A stretch of DNA of 33,953 nt from DASRBN01 sp035294305 (GCA_035294305.1 DATGLD010000020.1:1-33953), one strand, 5' to 3'. Shown: positions 1-9,631, numbered from the stretch's first letter. Notes: a model not told the origin generated them from the sequence alone. Program-made: numbers and translations.

Positions 1-204
1 GGAAACCAAGCCCCAGGCCAGCTAATTGCTTGTTCTTCATTGGGCAGATGTGACCAGGAAGTCAGAACGAGGAGGGCGTTTCTTTGGACCATGTTCACTT
101 CATATGACTCATTTTATGTCTCTTCCAAGGGGGGCAGTACAATGATTCAACTAGCCTACCAGACATTCTTGTTCATTAGCTCATAACTTCCAGGAGAGAC
201 AACC
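1..204. other. Left-edge non-coding stretch
   Basis: No reading frame, hairpin or repeat that I can support is visible here. It holds the upstream region of the cellulase gene. The only clear signal is the Shine-Dalgarno-like CAGGAGAG a few bases before the ATG at 205. I could not find a convincing -35/-10 pair. Confidence 0.4.
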
Positions 205-2169
205 ATGGTATTCCTTGCACGTCAACTCAGAGGCACTACTATAATACCCGGCACACTACTCACCGCAATTCTCGCCCTCAGCTTCATCTTCTCTCCATTG
301 CTCGTCCCTGGCATCACTTATGCGAAAGGGAGCGCATACGTGAGACTCAATCAAATAGGATATGTCAATGGTGAGATCAAACAGGCGATATTGATGGCGA
401 CGGGTTCCGAAAATGGGGCCAGCTTCGATGTTGTCGATGTTTCAACGGGCAAAACGGTCTATTCGGCTCCGATTGGCGCGGGGCAGGGCAAATGGAACTC
501 CGCTTTTCCCAATACCTATTTACTCGATTTTTCTTCCATCACGACCACCGGAAGCTACTCCATTCGGGTCAAAGGGCCAATTGCCGCAAACTCACCCACT
601 TTCAGAATCGATACGGCTAAAAATCTTTACTCCGGTTTGCTGCCGAATGCGCTGTTCTTTTACCTGGCGCAGCGCGATGGACCGGATGTCGATCCGCGTG
701 TCCTGGAGCGTCAGCCTTCGCATCTGACCGATGAGCATGCTTATATCTACGATATTCCCATTTACAAGCATGGCGTGCTGCAAGGATTGACTCGAATAGG
801 TGGGCCTATCGATGTTTCGGGTGGCTGGTTTGACGCGGGAGACTACCTGAAGTTTGTAGAGACGGCCAGTTACACCGATGCGATTATGCTATTTGCCGTG
901 CGCCAATATCCCAATCTTTTCGACGGCGGCTCATCCGACTTCAATTCTGAGGCCAGATTCGGGCTGGATTGGCTGCAAAAGATGTGGGACGACAACAGTA
1001 GGACGCTGTACTACCAGGTCGGCATTGGCGATGGCAATGCGCATATTGTGGCCGATCACGATATCTGGCGCCTGCCGCAAGCCGATGATAAGCTGAACGT
1101 GAAGCTGGGCGATCCGAAGTATTACATCAAATATCGCCCCGTCTTTCGCGCCGGGCCTTCGGGATTGCCCATTAGCCCTAATCTTGCCGGGCGTATGGCG
1201 GCAGACCTGGGCCTATGCTATCAACTCTACGATGGCAGCGACCCCGCTTATGCCAACAAATGTATCACCAGTGCCGAGCATATTTTCGATCTCGCTCAGA
1301 CAAGCAATGTCAAGCAGCTACTGACCGCCTCGCCGCACGGATATTATCCGGAGGTCGAATGGCGCGACGATATGGAACTGGGAGCAACGGAACTCTACTT
1401 TGCCACGGCAATGAGCCATCTGCCGCTCGGACTGCCGCATACCGATCCAATGTATTACCTACAAGCGGCAGCACACTGGGCCTACGAATACATACATGGC
1501 CCGCATGATGGCAGTGATTCACTGAACCTCTATGATGTCAGCGGGCTGGCCCACTACGAACTCTATCACGCCATCACGCAGGCGGGAAATCCACAGGGTT
1601 TAGAGGTATCGCAACAAGACCTGCTGCACGATCTGAATAAGCAGTTGACGAATGGAATAACGCAGGCGAAAAAAGACCCGTTCGGACTGGGGATTGCCTA
1701 TGGTGGAGAGGATGCTACACCACATGCCCTGGGATATGTGCTAGAGGCCGATTTTTATGACGAACTGACCGGGGCGAACACGTATGAGGCGTTCGCGCTG
1801 ACACAACGCAACTGGGTGCTGGGCGATAACGCCTGGGGAGCTTCATTCATCGTTGGGGATGGCAGCACATTTCCGGATTGCCTGCAGCACCAGGTCGCGA
1901 ACCTGGTTGGTTCGCTGGATGGTAAACCACCCATTCTGCTCGGAGCCGCCGTCGATGGGCCAAACGCAATCTCGTCCTTTAAGGGGTTGGGCATACCAAA
2001 AGGGGCCAGAAAGTGCCCTCCCAATGGTAGCGACCCGTACAAGATATTCACAGGCATGGGAGCGCGCTATTTCGACAACGTGGTGGCATGGCCAAGCACG
2101 GAGCCGAGCGACGATTACACTGCACTTAGTATTGTATTGTTCGCGCGAGAGGTGACAGGGGGGATGTAG
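205..2169 (+). CDS. Secreted glycoside hydrolase family 9 (endoglucanase-type cellulase)
   Basis: Predicted to hydrolyse beta-1,4-glucan outside the cell. Residues 1-41 form a long signal peptide: a basic start, a hydrophobic run and a likely cleavage near YAKG. Residues about 44-135 resemble the immunoglobulin-like cellulase N-terminal (CelD_N) domain, beginning YVRLNQIGY. The rest is a GH9 (alpha/alpha)6 barrel. GGWFDAGDY (Asp210, Asp213) is the family's catalytic-base motif, and STEPSDDYTA near the C-terminus supplies the proton-donor Glu633. At 654 residues the protein is complete for an Ig-GH9 architecture. No carbohydrate-binding module or dockerin follows, so it probably acts as a free enzyme. 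The start is chosen for its Shine-Dalgarno sequence and the signal peptide. It appears monocistronic. The family assignment is firm; the exact substrate (cellulose, mixed-linkage glucan or xyloglucan) is not. Confidence 0.9.
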   Translation: MVFLARQLRGTTIIPGTLLTAILALSFIFSPLLVPGITYAKGSAYVRLNQIGYVNGEIKQAILMATGSENGASFDVVDVSTGKTVYSAPIGAGQGKWNSAFPNTYLLDFSSITTTGSYSIRVKGPIAANSPTFRIDTAKNLYSGLLPNALFFYLAQRDGPDVDPRVLERQPSHLTDEHAYIYDIPIYKHGVLQGLTRIGGPIDVSGGWFDAGDYLKFVETASYTDAIMLFAVRQYPNLFDGGSSDFNSEARFGLDWLQKMWDDNSRTLYYQVGIGDGNAHIVADHDIWRLPQADDKLNVKLGDPKYYIKYRPVFRAGPSGLPISPNLAGRMAADLGLCYQLYDGSDPAYANKCITSAEHIFDLAQTSNVKQLLTASPHGYYPEVEWRDDMELGATELYFATAMSHLPLGLPHTDPMYYLQAAAHWAYEYIHGPHDGSDSLNLYDVSGLAHYELYHAITQAGNPQGLEVSQQDLLHDLNKQLTNGITQAKKDPFGLGIAYGGEDATPHALGYVLEADFYDELTGANTYEAFALTQRNWVLGDNAWGASFIVGDGSTFPDCLQHQVANLVGSLDGKPPILLGAAVDGPNAISSFKGLGIPKGARKCPPNGSDPYKIFTGMGARYFDNVVAWPSTEPSDDYTALSIVLFAREVTGGM

Positions 2170-2232
2170 GGGTGCATCATATCCACTGCCGATGATGAAT
2201 TTGAACATTCAAAATTGGTCAGCACCCGTTCG

Positions 2233-2307
2233 CCATGTCATTCTTCGCTGCGCTCAGAATCTGCATCCATGGGCCACGGTTTCTTCGCTGCGTTTAGAAT
2301 GACATGG
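2233..2307. repeat. Palindromic dispersed repeat, TTCTTCGCTGCG family (copy 1)
   Basis: Two tandem copies of TTCTTCGCTGCGyTyAGAAT (2241-2260 and 2281-2300) are enclosed by a perfect 12-bp inverted repeat, CCATGTCATTCT (2233-2244) and AGAATGACATGG (2296-2307). The element lies between the convergent cellulase and permease genes, where it could also act as a two-way transcription stop. A related element lies at 12187-12276. Repeats with this core are, from memory, scattered between genes in several phyla including Chloroflexota; their function is unknown. Confidence 0.7.
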
Positions 2308-2358
2308 TCAGGACCGCTTGGATTTCCTGCTTATTTTGTCAAACGCCACCCACTGCCC

Positions 2359-5202
2359 CTACTCATAGCGCAACACGTCCAGCGGGCGCACTCGTACCGC
2401 GCTCCATGCAACGAAAGTGGCAACCAGCATCGTCACCAGTGAGGTAGAGGCGATGATGAGCGCTACCAGCCAGGGACCGATGTTCAGGTCGGTATGGAAG
2501 ACGAAACGGCTGAGCGCGGTAATCGCGCCCGTCACCAGCAGCATGGCGACCAGGGAGCCAAGCAAACCCACCAGGCCATTTTCGATCAATACGGTGGCAA
2601 GGACAGATTTGCTGGTGTGGCCGACAGACTTGAGGATGCCGATCTCGCGGCGTCGCTCAAGCATTGCCAGGGCGACGGCGTTGGCGATGATGATTAAGCC
2701 GGCAATCATGGCCAGAGATGCGATGGTCGTTAGCATGATAACCAGGTTGTCGAGAATCTGGTTGACGAAGGTATCGATATCGACGACGCTGAGAATGATG
2801 GCCGTTGGCACGGATTGATTGAGAGCCTTGCGCAAGGCAGGCACGGCGTTGGGGTCAACTTTCAGCGAGAAAACTTCCAGGGTGAGCGATTTTCCGAGTT
2901 GCAGCGTTACGGTGTCATCGGCCAGGATGCCCGCGAAATTAGGATTGCTGGTAAGCGACGAGCTATCATAAAAGCCAACCACCTTCAGTATCCTGGTGAC
3001 GGAGCCGTCGGCGCTCTGCACGACCACGCTGTCGCCAATACGCAGGTTGACAGGCGCCAGTTCGAGTTGAGAGTCGAGAATGACATTATTGGTGCCAGCA
3101 TCCTTCACTGACAGATTGCGGCCATTTTTCAGCGTAATGTCCGGCAGGTTATTCTTGCCGCCGCTCAAGTCGAAGCCCTGGATGCTTGTCAGATCGCCGA
3201 CAATATCGCCTTTATCGATCTTATCGGCCCTGGTGACGCTGCGAACGATAGTATTGATATCGCGTCCACCAACCAGGACGGGATAAACTTGCGGCACGAC
3301 CGGATTGACCAGCGTCTTGCCGGCATCAACGCCTTTCAATGTTTCCAGCCGGTTTGTGACAGCTTGCTTCTGGCTGGGAGATACCACCACGAAGACGTTA
3401 TGAGTGAAGAGCGTACTCAGCGTGCTATTGACGGAGTCTTTGATGCCCTGTCCCAGGATCAGTACCATGCCAATGGCGAAAACGCCAACAAAAAGAGCGG
3501 TAAGCGTAGTCGTCGTGCGCAGGCGCTGCCTACCCAGGTTGCGATATGCCAGCATGACAGCAGTCTTCCACGAACGCGGCGCGAACAGGATCAGGCCATT
3601 GAGGATTGAAGCGAGCAGGTAAACCAGCGACCCACCTACCAGGATAATGCCAAGGCCGCCCAACACAACCAGGACATAGGTACCGAGAAGGCTGTTGCCT
3701 GAACGTATTGCCAGGTCGTTCGCGGCCTGCCCCAGGAAGAGCAGGGCGGTCAGGATGATTATAGAGGCTATAGTGATACCGAGCGCCACAAGTATCCACA
3801 GCAGCATGCGGGGGCGAGGGCGCTCATATACGGGCAGCTTCGAGATGGCCAGCACTAACAGGCCGAAGCCAAGTCCGAGCGCAAAGATTACGCCTGCTCC
3901 GCCATAGACTGCGATGGCCGCCGTTACCGGATCGCCCAGGATTGTCGAGGCCAGAGCGACGAAGAGTAGCGACAACACAACAAGCAATACGGCAGTAAGA
4001 AGCCAGGAGAAGCGCCTACTCCCCTCGGGGAGTTCGCGCAGCACGGCGAGCGGTCGCACCTGGCTGGCCTGTACGATTGGCAGCAGACCGAAGATCAAGG
4101 CGGTTGCCAGCCCGATAAACAGGCCTGATGCAATCGTCAGGCTGTCTAATACAACCGGCAGGTGAATGAAGAAGGCGCGCTCGACGACGAGACGCACAAG
4201 AAAACTGGCCCCCATACCGACAAGCGCCCCAAATATTCCGCCCATAATGCCCAATAGGGCAGCTTCCAGCCCAAAGAGCGCGTAGAGGTCAACCTGGCGG
4301 TAGCCGGTGGTTTTGAGCATGGCAATCTCGACCTGGCGACGGCGCAGCAACACCTGGATAGTATTGATGATGCCAATGCCGCCGATGAAGAGCGCCAACA
4401 AACCGACGATGCGCAAGAAGAGTCTTATCTGATCAACCTGCGACTGGCGCTGCTTCAGCAAATCGTTGGCCGTGATGACATTCGTCGTTGGAAATTGCGC
4501 GCTCAACTGCGCCTTGACCGCATTGATATTCGCCTGGGGAACGGTCATATAAATCGTGCCGTATTGGGCAGGTGGCACAATTCCACCCGGTTCGGGGATA
4601 GCAGCCAGGGCTGATTGCGAGATGATGACTTGCGGCCCGCGAAAAACGCCATTCTCCTGAATTTCTGCCGCAACTGTAATGGGTACGTAGCGCCCATCCA
4701 GCGTCTTCACTTCATAGGCGCTGCCGATATGGGCATTCAGGTCCTTGAAAACGGTCGAACTCATCGCCACATTTCTGCCATGGACGACGCCTTGAATTGT
4801 CAGATTGGAAGATGGCGCGATAAAGTCCGCCTGACCAACCAGGGGAAAGTTGCTCGAAACGGCGATAAAGGAAAAGGATTCTTCGCCGCCTGCCGGAAGC
4901 GCAATACTTCCGCCCGGATCATAGGCAGTAGCATAATCGGTGATGCGTCCCTGCTGCTTCAATCTATCGAAAAAGGCCAGGTCTTTCTGGCGCAAAGGAG
5001 CCAGTTCTGCATTCAGGCGGATATCTCCTCCATTTGCCTCGACAATATTGCCGATCAAGGCCTGATTGACGCTAAGGCCGACCAGTTGCAGGGCGACAAT
5101 AGCCATCACCCCCACCGCGACACAGAAAATAGCCAGCACCGTACGCTGCCCGCCGCGCATCAATGAGCGCGTGGCATAGGACCAGTACAGTCCAAGTTTC
5201 AT
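2359..5202 (-). CDS. Two-module FtsX/MacB-type ABC transporter permease
   Basis: This 947-residue inner-membrane permease starts at an ATG preceded by AAGGA. An N-terminal membrane helix (about residues 20-45) is followed by a large extracytoplasmic (MacB periplasmic core-like) domain, then three helices around residues 265-395 forming the first FtsX domain. Further helices occupy about 400-540. A second extracytoplasmic domain and a C-terminal FtsX domain (about 825-945) follow. The phrases IEIAMLKTTGYR-like (VEIAMLKTTGYR) and REIGILKSVGHTS mark the two cytoplasmic FtsX loops. Such permeases pair with a LolD/MacB-type ATPase and move lipids, lipoproteins or peptides, or transmit mechanical signals. 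No ATPase gene is next to it in this window, so the partner must be elsewhere. The substrate cannot be inferred. Confidence 0.88.
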   Translation of the reverse strand: MKLGLYWSYATRSLMRGGQRTVLAIFCVAVGVMAIVALQLVGLSVNQALIGNIVEANGGDIRLNAELAPLRQKDLAFFDRLKQQGRITDYATAYDPGGSIALPAGGEESFSFIAVSSNFPLVGQADFIAPSSNLTIQGVVHGRNVAMSSTVFKDLNAHIGSAYEVKTLDGRYVPITVAAEIQENGVFRGPQVIISQSALAAIPEPGGIVPPAQYGTIYMTVPQANINAVKAQLSAQFPTTNVITANDLLKQRQSQVDQIRLFLRIVGLLALFIGGIGIINTIQVLLRRRQVEIAMLKTTGYRQVDLYALFGLEAALLGIMGGIFGALVGMGASFLVRLVVERAFFIHLPVVLDSLTIASGLFIGLATALIFGLLPIVQASQVRPLAVLRELPEGSRRFSWLLTAVLLVVLSLLFVALASTILGDPVTAAIAVYGGAGVIFALGLGFGLLVLAISKLPVYERPRPRMLLWILVALGITIASIIILTALLFLGQAANDLAIRSGNSLLGTYVLVVLGGLGIILVGGSLVYLLASILNGLILFAPRSWKTAVMLAYRNLGRQRLRTTTTLTALFVGVFAIGMVLILGQGIKDSVNSTLSTLFTHNVFVVVSPSQKQAVTNRLETLKGVDAGKTLVNPVVPQVYPVLVGGRDINTIVRSVTRADKIDKGDIVGDLTSIQGFDLSGGKNNLPDITLKNGRNLSVKDAGTNNVILDSQLELAPVNLRIGDSVVVQSADGSVTRILKVVGFYDSSSLTSNPNFAGILADDTVTLQLGKSLTLEVFSLKVDPNAVPALRKALNQSVPTAIILSVVDIDTFVNQILDNLVIMLTTIASLAMIAGLIIIANAVALAMLERRREIGILKSVGHTSKSVLATVLIENGLVGLLGSLVAMLLVTGAITALSRFVFHTDLNIGPWLVALIIASTSLVTMLVATFVAWSAVRVRPLDVLRYE

Positions 5203-5429
5203 AAAAATCCTTAAGCTCTTATAGAGAATGTTTTATTTGCCTGCAATCAAGCAATAGCAATTCGTATGATAGAGGAACATGGCAACTTCTGCAATGGTTA
5301 CGAACCCCTTTCCTCAAATCTTAACCATATCATAACCACTTCTCAATTCCCCAACCAATGATTTCTCCTTATGCTCTAGATTAGACTGTATGAACGAACT
5401 GATGAAAATCCATGCGGGAGACCGTCACT

Positions 5430-7160
5430 ATGCTGAAAAAGTATCGGGGATATATCGTTTCGCTCCTTATAATACTCACGATGGCCTTGATAGGGATATC
5501 AGATACAAGTCTCATAGTCGCTCACGGCCAGAATAGCAGTCCGAGCGTCGGCACAACTATCACAGGCTCAGCCGAAGCTGTCACATCGTCCCTGGTATAC
5601 AGGCATACCATCAATATGCAAACCGTACCCCCTGCTAAAATTACGTCATTCCATACACCCACTGTTAAAAACAGGCCATTGCTGACGGGTGTCAGTGCTT
5701 CAGCGTATGCTCAACTGAAAGCAGCGGCGGCTCATAACTCAGCGGCCCCTGTTGCTACTCATATTCTCTCTAACACGGATACTATACTTCCAGATACGCC
5801 GCCCACAATCACGAAGTTCAATGGCATGGCCGATTCACCGTCAATCTGCCCGCCGATTGGATGCGAACCGCCAGATATGGCAGTCGCCGCGTCTACGCAG
5901 TGGGTCTTCCAGGGCGTCAATACATCCTTCGCTGTTTATGACACAAAAGGGAACTTACAGAGTGGATGGCCGAAGACGAGCCAGGATTTCTTCGGCATCC
6001 CAAATCCGGGGAACTGTGACCCCAATGGCGCATATGTGACCGACCCGCGCGCTTTCTACGACTATGTCGATGGGCGCTTCTGGGTAGCTATGCTCCAACT
6101 ACAGGGCGGGTTCGTCGACCGTTGTCCGCCGCTCTCGCTCTACTGGGTTGGCGTGAGCCAGACCAGTGACCCCAATGGCGCGTGGAACATGTACGCATTC
6201 GATATGTTGCTCGGCACGCAATATATTGCCGATTACACGCAGTTCGGCTTCAATAGCACGTCTGTTTACTTCTCGGTCAATATGTACAATAAAACCGGCT
6301 ATGTCTACAAGTACGCCCAGGTCCTGGCGGCGAATAAGGCGCTTATGGAGGCTGGTTCGCCTGTCACCGCGAAAGGATTCAGAAAACTGAAGGTTGGAAC
6401 AACTCTGGTAGATACTGTCCAGCCGGTCGAAACATTGGCAAAAGGCCAGGATGCGCCCGGTGCAGAATTACTGATCAGCTCATTCGATACCACTTCCGGC
6501 GGGGGTGAGTGCAGTCAGGGGTGCAGCGGGCTTGTGGTGTGGTCATTCACGAACGCAGACGAAAAAAATCAATCGCTTACCCAGGTCAGTGTTTCGACAC
6601 CGGAGTATATCCTGGCACCGCAGGCAGATGAACCAGGATGCTCGCAGTGCATCGAGACGCTTGATACGCGCATCACAGGTACCCCCGTCTATCAAAGTGG
6701 TTTCATCACCTTTGCTCTTGAGACTGGAGTGAATAACGGGACACAGGTTGTGCCAGGCATTTTCTGGGGCGAAGTGCAGCCCACACTCGATCAAAACGGC
6801 AAAATTACTGGGGCTACGCTGCTTCAAGATAGCATCCTTGCCTTCCAGGGCGACCAGGCCGCTTCGTTCGGCTGCACCATGATCAATAAAGGCGGCAGCG
6901 TGCTGATGGTCTTCGATACAATGAGCAATTCGCTGAATCCCAGCATCATGTATACCGTGCATAAGAAAAGCGATGCGCCTGGAATGCTGGAGAATCCGAA
7001 ATTCCTCATCAAGGGGTTACAACCAACGAATAATGACCGCTGGGGAGATTTCGAGGCCACCTCTTATGATGGCGCGGGCAAGAATCACGTATGGTTCGCG
7101 TCGGAATATGCGGGGGAGAATCAGGATTGGGCCTCGTATATTGGGGAGGCACAACTGTGA
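5430..7160 (+). CDS. Exported protein of unknown function, propeller-like pattern
   Basis: About 576 residues. I prefer the ATG at 5430, which follows GGGAG at suitable spacing and directly precedes a KKYRG plus hydrophobic run (signal peptide to about residue 33); an ATG at 5412 would add six residues. After a low-complexity linker to about residue 130, the mature part begins with PPDMAVAASTQWVFQGVN and DPRAFYDYVDGRFWVAML. These resemble exported proteins whose repeats compare an observed value with a date or place and probably form a beta-propeller. Several Cys pairs (CPPIGCEP, CSQGCSG, CSQC) suggest disulfides. No catalytic motif is recognised. It appears to be a single-gene unit on the plus strand, diverging from the permease gene. 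Confidence 0.75.
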   Translation: MLKKYRGYIVSLLIILTMALIGISDTSLIVAHGQNSSPSVGTTITGSAEAVTSSLVYRHTINMQTVPPAKITSFHTPTVKNRPLLTGVSASAYAQLKAAAAHNSAAPVATHILSNTDTILPDTPPTITKFNGMADSPSICPPIGCEPPDMAVAASTQWVFQGVNTSFAVYDTKGNLQSGWPKTSQDFFGIPNPGNCDPNGAYVTDPRAFYDYVDGRFWVAMLQLQGGFVDRCPPLSLYWVGVSQTSDPNGAWNMYAFDMLLGTQYIADYTQFGFNSTSVYFSVNMYNKTGYVYKYAQVLAANKALMEAGSPVTAKGFRKLKVGTTLVDTVQPVETLAKGQDAPGAELLISSFDTTSGGGECSQGCSGLVVWSFTNADEKNQSLTQVSVSTPEYILAPQADEPGCSQCIETLDTRITGTPVYQSGFITFALETGVNNGTQVVPGIFWGEVQPTLDQNGKITGATLLQDSILAFQGDQAASFGCTMINKGGSVLMVFDTMSNSLNPSIMYTVHKKSDAPGMLENPKFLIKGLQPTNNDRWGDFEATSYDGAGKNHVWFASEYAGENQDWASYIGEAQL

Positions 7161-7231
7161 TATACGTGAACAAAGGCCGATAAGGGAGTCTGTGAATATT
7201 CCCTATCTCAGAAAATTTTTGTCTCACCCCC

Positions 7232-7261
7232 TTGACACAATCCATACACTTCAGCTATACT
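7232..7261 (+). promoter_or_regulatory. Sigma70-type promoter for the membrane protein/GntR pair
   Basis: TTGACA at 7232-7237 and TATACT at 7256-7261 are separated by 18 bases. This is the best consensus promoter seen in the window. It lies about 90 bases before the ATG at 7351, and its -10 box overlaps the left arm of the inverted repeat described next. Confidence 0.75.
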
Positions 7262-7285
7262 CTGTGTCAGACAGGTAACACAGAG
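7260..7285. promoter_or_regulatory. Inverted repeat overlapping the promoter, likely GntR operator
   Basis: CTCTGTGT (7260-7267) and ACACAGAG (7278-7285) form perfect 8-bp arms around a 10-base centre, starting at the last bases of the -10 box and covering the expected transcription start. The YtrA-type regulator is the second gene of the transcript. The position suits repression by blocking RNA polymerase, so this is most simply an autoregulatory operator. Binding itself is inferred. Confidence 0.55.
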
Positions 7286-7350
7286 CCGGGAGAGAGGTGA
7301 AGCAGTGATTGCTGATTCTTCGTCCATTGCAGGAAGGATAGCTGATCGAT

Positions 7351-8367
7351 ATGGAAACTTTTTTTCTCGTGTTTGTTCTTGCTCTTGCTCTGGCAGGCGG
7401 CCTTTTCTTCAGTGCAGGCATGGGCTTGAGAGCGCGCATGGAGCCTCGTGAGGGAAGACTCAATTACTGGCAGGCATTTCAGGTACGCTCAATCCTCACC
7501 GATTGGCGCGTCTCCGTCGCAGAAGAACAGGAAAGCGTGGTCTTTCGAACGTTCTATTCTTACCTGGCGCTAGTGTGGGCTACTATTCTAATCGCAATCG
7601 GGATCGGATTTGTGCTTGCGGCCATTGTACTGTCCGGTCTGGTTCTGGCAATGCTTGGAACGCTGCTAGTGAAGGTTCCGTCGCCAATCCAGTATGTTGT
7701 GCTGGTAGTCTATATAGTGATAGTTACGGGCAGCGTGAGCGGATTGCTCTTCGCGATGCGCCAGATCAGGAGCAAAGCCGCGCATGGTGTGAGGTTCGGT
7801 GACCTGAGCCAACGGCGATCAGCCGACTACCGCTCACCATTGATACACTTGCTGGCGTTGCCTACTTTCCTGCTGATCACCCTTAGCACGATCCTGCTAG
7901 GGCTATCCTTAGGGCCGGTGGCACTCCGCGTACAAGCGCTGAGTAGCGTTCTTTTTATGCCAGGCTGGACGCTCTGGATCATCCCGGCGCTGATGCTTGC
8001 AATTGTCGCGCTGATTGAAGGCTTGATCGCTCGCATTGCGCGATTCCCGCGCTTCCTGCTCACACTCGCGCCCGAAATGGCCCGGCGCTACGATGATATG
8101 CTGCGCGCCATCTTCGCCGGTTGGCTGCTGACCAGCGAATTCCTGGCCATCGGCTGCCTGGCGTGGGCACAATATGGGCTGATCAATCTCATCCTCATTG
8201 CCCTGCATAGCACACCATCAGGAGCTTTGAGCGCGCTGCTAGGGCTGAGCTACATCTCGGTCATTCCGCTGCTGCTGGTCGCATCTCTCGTCTCAGCCCG
8301 TCATGGTCGGCTGGGCGGGCGTATTTCGCGGCAAATATGCCGGGTGCAACTGGGGGGTGCCTCGTGA
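7351..8367 (+). CDS. Polytopic membrane protein of unknown function, coupled to a GntR regulator
   Basis: This 338-residue protein is highly hydrophobic. Visible membrane segments include about 1-25, 72-100, 110-135, 170-190, 205-230 and 295-315, with short basic loops between them (RQIRSKAAHGVR, ARHGRLGGR). I recognise no transport or catalytic signature. The stop codon overlaps the start of the YtrA-like regulator gene, so the two are co-translated. In characterised YtrA systems the regulator shares an operon with membrane or ABC export genes that respond to cell-wall-active compounds. A role in envelope stress is therefore possible but unproven. Confidence 0.7.
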   Translation: METFFLVFVLALALAGGLFFSAGMGLRARMEPREGRLNYWQAFQVRSILTDWRVSVAEEQESVVFRTFYSYLALVWATILIAIGIGFVLAAIVLSGLVLAMLGTLLVKVPSPIQYVVLVVYIVIVTGSVSGLLFAMRQIRSKAAHGVRFGDLSQRRSADYRSPLIHLLALPTFLLITLSTILLGLSLGPVALRVQALSSVLFMPGWTLWIIPALMLAIVALIEGLIARIARFPRFLLTLAPEMARRYDDMLRAIFAGWLLTSEFLAIGCLAWAQYGLINLILIALHSTPSGALSALLGLSYISVIPLLLVASLVSARHGRLGGRISRQICRVQLGGAS

Positions 8368-8792
8368 GCGCTGGCCCTTTGCTGGTTGTTAACCATCAGA
8401 GTACAGTCCCGCCTTTTGAGCAGATCAGCTTGCAGATCCGCATGCTAATCGCCGAGCAAATTTTGCTGCCTGGAATGCTCTTGCCACCGGTGCGCCAGTT
8501 GGCTGAAGACCTGGGGGTGGCGCCGAATACGGTCATTCGCGCCTATGACGAGTTGGAGCGTGATGGCTGGGTGACACGTGCGGCTCGTAAAAACGTGGCC
8601 GTCGCCAGTCAACCGCCACCCATTCATGAGGTTCGCCTGGACCGACTGGCCCAGGCCGTCGCTGCCCTCCTCGAAGTAGCGCGCCTGCTCAATACAAGTC
8701 CTGCCGCCATCCACGCGGAAATCGACCGCCAGTGGCAACAAGAGGCAAACTCTTCTTTTTTCTCACATGAGAGAGGAGATTTCCTGACTTGA
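8364..8792 (+). CDS. YtrA-subfamily GntR transcriptional regulator
   Basis: About 142 residues from the GTG at 8364, which overlaps the preceding gene's TGA (GTGA) and follows a G-rich ribosome site. An upstream in-frame extension to 8337 would lie inside the neighbour's coding region. The N-terminal 75 residues are a GntR winged helix: PPFEQISLQIRMLIAEQIL, then LPPVRQLAEDLGVAPNTVIRAYDELERDGWV. The C-terminal part is only about 60 residues, too short for FadR, HutC or MocR ligand domains. This is the mark of the YtrA subfamily, which dimerises through two helices. It probably controls its own operon through the inverted repeat at 7260-7285. Confidence 0.85.
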   Translation: MSAGPLLVVNHQSTVPPFEQISLQIRMLIAEQILLPGMLLPPVRQLAEDLGVAPNTVIRAYDELERDGWVTRAARKNVAVASQPPPIHEVRLDRLAQAVAALLEVARLLNTSPAAIHAEIDRQWQQEANSSFFSHERGDFLT

Positions 8793-8881
8793 CCCGCTAG
8801 ACAAGGCTCATGCTAAAAGAGACTTGCGCGCGTTTTTGCCACTCATTGCACTCTTGCACACGCCGCGATGGCTTTTGTAAT

Positions 8882-9631
8882 TCAGGTGGCTAACCATTGC
8901 CCAGGCTGAGCAGCATGCAATACTTGCGCCGTATCCGACAAATACCGTACCAGCCTGCTGAATTGCTCTATTGTGTCCCGCTGATTCTCCGATGCATGTG
9001 TAACGAGCAGGTAAATCAAAGCCCCATGAGGTATATTCTTCATTCCCCCCTGTTCGCTCAGCATCAACCGCGCAACAACTTCCGGCGTAAGCACATCGCC
9101 TATAGTGATTCCTGTCACTTTCGCAACTATCTCAGGGCGGTGCGCAATCTCTGAATTCAAAGGTTGATTGAGCGCCTCAGCGCTCAGCATCAAGAATGCG
9201 ACATTTGTCTGCAAGGGCACGACCGGTTCGTGTTCCGCTGGAGCCTTAATCATATGGTGACGAGCGCCATCGGCTTCCACAATGACGACATCCGCATCGC
9301 TTTTCTGAAGCAGTTCATATGGTTGGTCGGGCTGCAGCCCGGCAAGTTTGCCGGCGCCGGTAGGGCTGGCGGCAACGGTAATACGCCGGTGCTGCTCCCA
9401 ACTGGCGCGAATCATTTTGAGCAGGCGGGATGTTTCTGGCGAGACGATGAGGGTATCGGTCTCACCCCGCTGTGGAAAGTAGATGTTTGTGGTTGTGGTT
9501 GTGATGACGCGCTTCCCACGCCGGGCGAGTTCCCCGGCCAATGTAAACATAGTAGTGGTTTTGCCCCCGGCACCCACTATGGAGATAAGTGGATGGGCGG
9601 GTAAGGTAATGAGATCAGAAAGGAAAGGCAT
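8882..9631 (-). CDS. yqeC: YqeC-like NTP-binding protein (selenium/molybdenum hydroxylase maturation family)
   Basis: 249 residues from the ATG at 9631; a TTG further upstream at 9679 would add 16 residues that look unlike the family. The P-loop-like ISIVGAGGKTTTMFTLAGEL (about residues 16-35) and VVIVEADGARHHMIKAPAEHEPVVP are typical of YqeC/DUF2478-related proteins annotated as selenium cofactor biosynthesis protein YqeC. These occur near molybdenum hydroxylase genes (xdh, mocA, yqeB). Here none of those partners is next to it. The known family role is only suggested by genomics, so the function is tentative. The gene converges on the GntR gene. Confidence 0.75.
   Translation of the reverse strand: MPFLSDLITLPAHPLISIVGAGGKTTTMFTLAGELARRGKRVITTTTTNIYFPQRGETDTLIVSPETSRLLKMIRASWEQHRRITVAASPTGAGKLAGLQPDQPYELLQKSDADVVIVEADGARHHMIKAPAEHEPVVPLQTNVAFLMLSAEALNQPLNSEIAHRPEIVAKVTGITIGDVLTPEVVARLMLSEQGGMKNIPHGALIYLLVTHASENQRDTIEQFSRLVRYLSDTAQVLHAAQPGQWLAT

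Noticed and set aside
2417..4165. Plus-strand open frames across the ABC permease gene
   Set aside because: They are short shadows of the 947-codon minus-strand gene, with Arg/Ser-rich, motif-free translations.
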